Shown here piece after piece: positions 7,658-11,391 of a stretch of DNA of 11,391 bases; the first letter of the stretch is position 1, and each line of letters opens with the position of its first letter. Source of the DNA: Betaproteobacteria bacterium (GTDB taxonomy: Bacteria > Pseudomonadota > Gammaproteobacteria > Burkholderiales > Burkholderiaceae_E); assembly GCA_009922405.1 (NCBI GenBank), contig RFVZ01000062.1:1-11391 (forward strand), written 5' to 3'. Below the pieces are notes generated by a model, which did not search any database, had not been told where the DNA came from, and saw only the letters and a list, made by a program, of their open reading frames with translations. A program made the translations under genes and the position numbers.

Positions 7658-8184
7658 TGGCCGGTCTCCTTCACAGCAACATCACTCGCACCAGCAGACC
7701 CAGCGCCGCGCCCCGCGCGCAGCGCGAGGGTTTCGCAGATCGCTTCGACGATGGCGTGATAGCCCGTGCAACGACAGAAATTCCCACTCATCCATTCACG
7801 AACTTCAGCCCTGGTGGCGCCGGGTTTGCTCTCCAGCAGCTCTTTAGCCGCCATCACCATGCCGGGTGTACAGAAACCGCATTGCAGTGCGGCATGACGG
7901 ATGAAGGCATCCTGCAAATCGCGCACGTCGCCGTCTTCGCTTAAACCCTCAATTGTCCGCACCCTCGAGCCATCTGCCTGCACTGCAAGCGTCAAACAGC
8001 CGCGCACAATCTTGCCGTTGACTTCGACCGTGCACGCGCCACAGACCCCATGTTCACAGCCGAGATGCGAGCCCTTAAGCCCGAGTTCACCGCGGACGAA
8101 ATCAACCAGATGCGTTCGTGGCTGCACATGCCGCTGCGTGCGCTGACCGTTCACGGTCAGATCAATGCTCTGTAGTTCGGCCAT
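7654..8184 (-). CDS. Molybdenum hydroxylase small subunit, two [2Fe-2S] clusters (CoxS-like)
   Basis: Electron-transfer subunit that carries electrons from the Mo site to the FAD subunit. The 176 residues hold an N-terminal plant-ferredoxin-like domain with cluster ligands C43, C48, C51 and C63 (GCEHGVCGAC and RGC). The all-helical [2Fe-2S]-binding domain has C102, C105, C137 and C139 (CGFCTPGM and GNFCRCTGYHAI). All eight cysteines are present, so both clusters should form. No Tat-type leader is seen, so the complex is predicted to be cytoplasmic. A GTG one codon upstream (8187) is possible, but the ATG at 8184 has the better-spaced ribosome-binding site. The Ala/Gly-rich tail after about 155 is slightly longer than a minimal CoxS. 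The stop overlaps the large-subunit start by 4 bases, indicating coupled translation. Confidence 0.95.
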   Translation of the reverse strand: MAELQSIDLTVNGQRTQRHVQPRTHLVDFVRGELGLKGSHLGCEHGVCGACTVEVNGKIVRGCLTLAVQADGSRVRTIEGLSEDGDVRDLQDAFIRHAALQCGFCTPGMVMAAKELLESKPGATRAEVREWMSGNFCRCTGYHAIVEAICETLALRAGRGAGSAGASDVAVKETGQ

Positions 8185-8190
8185 CACGAA

Positions 8191-8194
8191 TCCT
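8191..8194 (-). promoter_or_regulatory. Ribosome-binding site of the [2Fe-2S] subunit
   Basis: AGGA on the minus strand lies 6 bases before the ATG at 8184 but only 3 before the alternative GTG at 8187, which favours the ATG. Confidence 0.6.
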
Positions 8195-8222
8195 GTTCAA
8201 AACAATAAAATTGGTCGCCCGA

Positions 8223-9098
8223 CTAAGCCATCAAGGCCGAGCGACTGGCGTGGGCAGCCGTCAATAGCCGGCGGGTCAATACGGTTGCCAGATGGTTCTT
8301 GGTCTGACTCGAATGCGTCAGGTCGGCTAAAGGGTTAAGTTCGCCCTTGAGCGAGAGAAGTGCGATCTCGATCGTGGTTTCGTCCAGCACCTTCCCGCTC
8401 AGCAACCCCTCTGTACGGGGCGCTCGCAAGGGGATCGGACCCATCCCCAGGAACCCAAGACGCACCCGCTGTGCGACCACGCCGTCAAATCGCGCCGCAA
8501 TCGCCACACCAGCAACCGCATAGTCACCATGCCTGCGGGACAGTTCATCGAAAGCGAACCAGTCCCCGGTTGAGACAATCGGGACTTCAGCGGACACCAC
8601 GATCTCATCGGGTTGCAAATCCGTCGTGTACAAATCGAGGAAAAAATCACTCGCCGCAACCCGGCGTTGGCCAGCGGGCCCCTGAACCGTAATCACGCCC
8701 TCCATCGCGACCAAACAGCAAGGCCACTCCGCGGCGGGGTCTCCGTACGCAATCGATCCGCCCCACGTGCCCGAATTGCGAATCGCCCGATGCGCGATAT
8801 GGGGAACCGCGGCGCTCAAGAGCGGCGCATGCTCGGCCACCAATGCCGAAGCCTCGATTTCGGAATGCGTCGTCATCGCGCCGATCCGCAACCAATCACC
8901 GACCTGCTCGATACCGCGCAGCGTGTCAATTCCGGCGATGTCAATCAAGAGCTTGGGCTCCGACAGGCGCATGTTGAGGGTGGCTAATAAAGTCTGTCCG
9001 CCGGCGAGAATCCGGGCGTCATCACCGTGGGTCTGCAGTAAAGCCAAGGCCTCTTCGACTTGGTAGACCTTAACGTACTCGAAGGGAGGCGACTTCAT
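8223..9098 (-). CDS. Molybdenum hydroxylase medium subunit, FAD-binding (CoxM-like)
   Basis: FAD-binding subunit that takes electrons from the [2Fe-2S] clusters and passes them to the final acceptor. The 291 residues have the two FAD-contact motifs of the CO dehydrogenase flavoprotein family: AGGQTLL (32-38) and TWGGSIAYGDPAAEWP (111-126), the latter matching the family T-x-GG-x-[IL]-x-x-x-D-P. The C-terminal CO dehydrogenase flavoprotein domain starts at about 180 (FDELSRRHGDYAVAGVA). The length is normal. The sequence has none of the iron-sulfur insertions of 4-hydroxybenzoyl-CoA reductase. It lies 40 bases downstream of the CoxG-like gene as bounded by that gene's stop, and 38 bases upstream of the small subunit, all on the minus strand. 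The ribosome-binding site before the ATG at 9098 is weak. The name CoxM-like describes the family only and does not imply CO as substrate. Confidence 0.95.
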   Translation of the reverse strand: MKSPPFEYVKVYQVEEALALLQTHGDDARILAGGQTLLATLNMRLSEPKLLIDIAGIDTLRGIEQVGDWLRIGAMTTHSEIEASALVAEHAPLLSAAVPHIAHRAIRNSGTWGGSIAYGDPAAEWPCCLVAMEGVITVQGPAGQRRVAASDFFLDLYTTDLQPDEIVVSAEVPIVSTGDWFAFDELSRRHGDYAVAGVAIAARFDGVVAQRVRLGFLGMGPIPLRAPRTEGLLSGKVLDETTIEIALLSLKGELNPLADLTHSSQTKNHLATVLTRRLLTAAHASRSALMA

Positions 9099-9138
9099 CG
9101 GAGTAAAAGCCCTGCATTATTGAAAATAAGAATCATAA

Positions 9139-9876
9139 TTAACTGACGAACAATCTAGATCCGAGCCAAACGCCGAACCCGGTGGAAACCACACCCATCG
9201 CGAACCAGAACAGTCTCGGGAATTCGGCGGCCAGAGGACTTAACTCGGCCGGTGCGGCCGGTGCGGCACGGGCGGGACTGCCAGACACCACCCGCAGCGC
9301 CGAGGGCGGGCCAGTTGGGGCCTGAATGGAAGCCGAAGAAACCGAGGAAGCCGAAGAAGCCGCGGATGGTTCAGACAATGAAGGCGGAGGCTCAACCGGC
9401 CCGAGCGCTTTATCCGCGACGCTCGCAACCTCTGCGGACGGGGCCAGATGCGCTTGCAGCGCTGCAAAAAACTGATCGGCCAACTGACGTGCGGACGCGT
9501 CGAGCAGTCGCCCACCAATCTGGCCCAGTTTGCCCCCGACCGATGCATGCACCGTATAGGTCACACGGGTCTGGCCACCCTCTTCAATCAGTTCCACCTG
9601 GGAACGGCCGGAAGCCATTCCGGCGGCGCCACCCGAGCCCTCGAAACTCATCAGACAACGTTCCGGCGCAACCACCTCGGAGAGCGTAAGCGTGCCATTG
9701 AATCGAGCCCGAACCGGTCCAAGCTTGATCATCACCCGCGCGCGCCGAACGGTGTCCGACTCGTTAACGACTTCTTCACAGCCCGGGATGCAGGCCTGCA
9801 AAACCGCTGCGTCGTTGAGCGCGTCCCAAACCTGGGCTCGCTTGGCTGCCATGACCACTGTGCCAGTCAGTTCCAT
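9139..9876 (-). CDS. CoxG-like SRPBCC protein with C-terminal membrane anchor
   Basis: CoxG-type protein that accompanies molybdenum hydroxylases. Residues 1-145 are an SRPBCC (START-like) domain with the CoxG opening MELTGTVVMAAKRAQVWDAL, then NDAAVLQACIPGCEEV and a long C-terminal helix (LLDASARQLADQFFAALQAH). An Ala/Pro/Ser linker (about 146-218) leads to one hydrophobic segment (about 221-242, LFWFAMGVVSTGFGVWLG) capped by Arg and a short tail. In carboxydotrophs CoxG has been linked to anchoring CO dehydrogenase at the membrane and, more recently, to quinone delivery; a similar job for the complex encoded next door is inferred. In-frame ATGs at 9912 and 9951 would add 12 or 25 residues with no family similarity and run into the divergent tetR start, so 9876 is chosen. 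It appears to be the first gene of the minus-strand operon. Confidence 0.9.
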   Translation of the reverse strand: MELTGTVVMAAKRAQVWDALNDAAVLQACIPGCEEVVNESDTVRRARVMIKLGPVRARFNGTLTLSEVVAPERCLMSFEGSGGAAGMASGRSQVELIEEGGQTRVTYTVHASVGGKLGQIGGRLLDASARQLADQFFAALQAHLAPSAEVASVADKALGPVEPPPSLSEPSAASSASSVSSASIQAPTGPPSALRVVSGSPARAAPAAPAELSPLAAEFPRLFWFAMGVVSTGFGVWLGSRLFVS

Positions 9877-9905
9877 TGCGTGCTCAATTTGCGGGTTAGT
9901 CCGGA

Positions 9906-9920
9906 TGGTCATGCTGACCA
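9906..9920. promoter_or_regulatory. Candidate TetR operator in the divergent intergenic region
   Basis: TGGTCA (9906-9911) and TGACCA (9915-9920) form a perfect 6-bp inverted repeat around the 3-base spacer TGC. It lies between the CoxG-like start (9876) and the tetR start (9941). The size and position suit a dimeric repressor controlling both divergent units and its own synthesis. No clear -35/-10 pair could be assigned on either strand. Binding by the neighbouring TetR protein is inference. Confidence 0.45.
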
Positions 9921-9940
9921 GATGATCAATAAGCTTAGCC

Positions 9941-10744
9941 ATGGTTGACATGTTGGTAAATAGCCTGCACCCCCGGACTAACCCTGAAGCCGGCCCGGCA
10001 TCGGTCGTCCAATCGCGCCCGCCACGACGCCGTTTGCCGGTCGCCGAACGCGAGCGCCAAATCGTGACCGCCGCAGTCAGTTACTTCGCGGAGCATGGCT
10101 TTGCGGCCCAATTGCGCGACCTCGCGTCGGCGATTGGCGTCACTCACACACTCGTTTATCACTACTTTCCAACCAAGCAGGCGTTGGTGGATCGGGTGTA
10201 CCTCGAAGTGATCGCAGGAAGGTGGAAGCCAGAGTGGGAAAAACTTCTCGACAACAGAACCATTCCAGTCCCTGAAAAGTTAGTCGAGTTTTATGGCGAC
10301 TATGCCCGCACCGTACTGACGCGTGAATTCGTTCGGATCCTCGTTTTTTCGGGCCTCACCGACCGCAGCATCACCGACCGATTTTTTAATATGCTTAGTG
10401 CGCGTCTGTTCCCACGGCTGATCCGCGAGACGCGGCGATTTCGAGGCAGTCAGAGCCGCGCCAAGCCCAGCGCGCGTGAACATGAGCTGCTCATGGGGCT
10501 GCACGGCGGTGTGTTCTACGGAGGCCTGCGCCGCTTTGTCTACGACCATGATATTGGTGGCAAACAAGCGCTCGATGATGAATCCATCATCACCGACCGC
10601 GTCCAAAGCTACCTGAATGCAAGTCGGTCACTTAATCCGACCGGCCCCGTCCCCTGCATCACCGATGGAGTTTCAAATGGCGCTGACCCTGAACCACTTC
10701 TCAATCCGAACAATGGATCTGGACCGCACGCGAGATTTTTATGA
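9941..10744 (+). CDS. TetR-family transcriptional regulator
   Basis: Predicted ligand-responsive DNA-binding repressor of 267 residues. The TetR helix-turn-helix is clear: RERQIVTAAVSYFAEHGFAA (37-56) followed by LRDLASAIGVTHTLVYHYF (58-76) and PTKQALVDRVY. The remainder, to about 230, is helical and would hold the effector pocket and dimer interface, which is variable and says nothing about the ligand. About 35 polar residues precede the domain; starts at 9941 or 9950 are both possible, and neither has a good ribosome-binding site. The last 50 or so residues are Pro/Asn/Ser-rich, not family-like, and run 68 bases into the next gene in another frame. Placement back-to-back with the hydroxylase operon, with an inverted repeat between them, suggests control of both units. 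Confidence in the family is high; the target is inferred. Confidence 0.93.
   Translation: MVDMLVNSLHPRTNPEAGPASVVQSRPPRRRLPVAERERQIVTAAVSYFAEHGFAAQLRDLASAIGVTHTLVYHYFPTKQALVDRVYLEVIAGRWKPEWEKLLDNRTIPVPEKLVEFYGDYARTVLTREFVRILVFSGLTDRSITDRFFNMLSARLFPRLIRETRRFRGSQSRAKPSAREHELLMGLHGGVFYGGLRRFVYDHDIGGKQALDDESIITDRVQSYLNASRSLNPTGPVPCITDGVSNGADPEPLLNPNNGSGPHARFL
10667..10670 (+). promoter_or_regulatory. Ribosome-binding site of the VOC protein, inside the tetR 3' end
   Basis: GGAG lies 6 bases before the ATG at 10677, favouring that start over the in-frame ATG at 10665. The site lies inside the tetR reading frame, so translation of the two genes may be coupled. Confidence 0.6.
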
Positions 10745-11120
10745 ACGGGTACTAGGTCTCACGGTCGGCCCACGACCGGATTTCCCGTTCCCTGGGCTCT
10801 GGATGTATCGGGGCGACCATGGCGATGTGGCCAATGCGGTCGTGCACATTATCGGGATGGACCGCAATGATCCGGAAGGCCTTAAGCGCTATCTCGGTGA
10901 CCGCGATCTATCGTCCCTCACGGGCAGCGGCGCATTGGACCATGTGGCGTTTTTCGCCGACGGGCTGAGCGACATGCTGGCCCACCTGAACGCGATTGGC
11001 GTCACACCACGAGAGAGGACTGTTCCATCGATTGGATTGCATCAACTCTTTCTCGACGATCCGAATGGAATCGTGGTTGAACTGAACTATCCAGCAGCCG
11101 AAAAAGCCCGCTTGGCCTGA
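10677..11120 (+). CDS. VOC-fold metalloprotein (glyoxalase / extradiol dioxygenase superfamily)
   Basis: Single-domain vicinal-oxygen-chelate protein of 147 residues with two beta-alpha-beta-beta-beta modules. The first opens LNHFSIRTMDLDRTRDFYER and the second LDHVAFFADGLSDMLAHL. Candidate metal ligands fall at the canonical places: H7 in the first strand, H57 in VVHII closing module one, H89 in LDHVAF, and E135 in VVELNYP. A full ligand set suggests an active metalloenzyme instead of a resistance-type binding protein. Superfamily members include glyoxalases, dioxygenases, epimerases and lyases, and the exact reaction cannot be read from the sequence. It overlaps tetR by 68 bases and is followed after 29 bases by the transporter gene, so the three probably share a transcript. 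A role on an intermediate of the neighbouring pathway is inference. Confidence 0.9.
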   Translation: MALTLNHFSIRTMDLDRTRDFYERVLGLTVGPRPDFPFPGLWMYRGDHGDVANAVVHIIGMDRNDPEGLKRYLGDRDLSSLTGSGALDHVAFFADGLSDMLAHLNAIGVTPRERTVPSIGLHQLFLDDPNGIVVELNYPAAEKARLA

Positions 11121-11135
11121 ATTTTTTAAACACCC

Positions 11136-11141
11136 AAGGAG
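11136..11141 (+). promoter_or_regulatory. Strong ribosome-binding site of the substrate-binding protein
   Basis: AAGGAG lies 8 bases before the ATG at 11150. It is the closest match to consensus on the right side of the window and suggests high expression of the periplasmic binding protein. Confidence 0.7.
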
Positions 11142-11149
11142 ACCAAACC

Positions 11150-11391
11150 ATGCCTGTTTCAAATCCATCGTCCCCGTCCAACCCACTTCCCAACCCACTT
11201 CCCACCTCACGTCGACGCCTCCTGCAAGCAGGCGCTGCAGGGACGGTTCTGGCGGGTGCGCCGTTCGCCATCAATATCGTTCGCGCGCAGGGCGCGCCGA
11301 TCAAGATCGGTTTTCCGACGCCACTCACGGGGGCATTCTCTGCCGAGGCGCAGGATCAGGTTCGGGCTGCCGAACTTGCCGTCAAGGAGTT
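11150..11391 (+). CDS. ABC transporter substrate-binding protein, Tat-exported, 3' end missing
   Basis: The first 80 residues of a periplasmic binding protein; the frame is open to the window edge. An N-region rich in Pro, Ser and Asn is followed by a twin-arginine signal, SRRRLL (20-25), and the hydrophobic stretch AGAAGTVLAGAPFAI, with a likely cleavage site near A46 (IVRA-QG). The mature protein begins PIKIGFPTPLTGAFSAEAQD, then AAELAVKE. This is the typical opening of type I binding proteins of the branched-chain amino acid / hydrophobic amide transporter class (LivK/UrtA-like, Peripla_BP_6). Such proteins in catabolic loci commonly bind aromatic or short carboxylates, amides or urea-like compounds, so the ligand stays open. 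It lies 29 bases after the VOC gene. Permease and ATPase genes would be expected beyond the window. Confidence 0.9.
   Translation, partial: MPVSNPSSPSNPLPNPLPTSRRRLLQAGAAGTVLAGAPFAINIVRAQGAPIKIGFPTPLTGAFSAEAQDQVRAAELAVKE
11179..11202. repeat. 12-bp perfect tandem duplication in the Tat leader
   Basis: CAACCCACTTCC occurs twice in direct succession (11179-11190 and 11191-11202). In frame it yields NPLP-NPLP just before the twin-arginine motif, lengthening the signal peptide's N-region without a frameshift. Confidence 0.85.

Noticed and set aside
9945..9950. A consensus-like TTGACA -35 box at the start of tetR.
   Set aside because: It lies inside the coding start of tetR, and no -10 element appears at 16-18 bases in the plus direction.
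11121..11135. The T-run after the VOC stop as an intrinsic terminator.
   Set aside because: No stable hairpin precedes the T-run, and the next gene's ribosome-binding site follows immediately.

Overview
The window reads as a chromosomal segment of a moderately GC-rich proteobacterium. A betaproteobacterium (Burkholderiales-like) is the best guess, because a long-form ribosomal protein L25, peptidyl-tRNA hydrolase and the ATPase YchF lie in the usual rplY-pth-ychF order. This placement is inferred from gene order and protein style; no database search was run.

Left part (1-3616, plus strand): housekeeping genes. The 3' part of rplY is followed by pth, an unusual lipoprotein gene (fibronectin-type-III-like domain plus seven Ycf48-like beta-propeller repeats), and ychF. 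The lipoprotein is inserted between pth and ychF, which are often adjacent.

Middle (3633-9876, minus strand): a probable operon read right to left. It encodes a CoxG-like SRPBCC protein with a C-terminal membrane anchor, then the three subunits of a molybdenum hydroxylase of the xanthine dehydrogenase / CO dehydrogenase family (FAD-binding medium, [2Fe-2S] small, Mo-cofactor large). A large Ala/Ser/Gly-rich protein of unknown function ends the run and is convergent with ychF. The medium-small-large order is that of genuine CO dehydrogenase operons, but the active-site loop lacks the CO dehydrogenase Cys-Ser-Phe-Arg signature. The enzyme is therefore probably a hydroxylase or dehydrogenase for another, unidentified substrate.

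Right part (9941-11391, plus strand): divergent from the hydroxylase operon are a TetR-family regulator, a VOC/glyoxalase-fold metalloprotein and the start of a Tat-exported ABC-transporter substrate-binding protein (branched-chain amino acid type). A perfect 6-bp inverted repeat with a 3-bp spacer lies between the two divergent units and is a candidate operator. The simplest reading is one regulated catabolic locus in which a small organic substrate is captured in the periplasm, imported and oxidised by a membrane-associated molybdenum hydroxylase, with the VOC protein acting on an intermediate. The substrate cannot be named from this sequence.

No RNA genes, insertion sequences, CRISPR arrays or origins were recognised, and there is no gene-free stretch longer than 300 bases.
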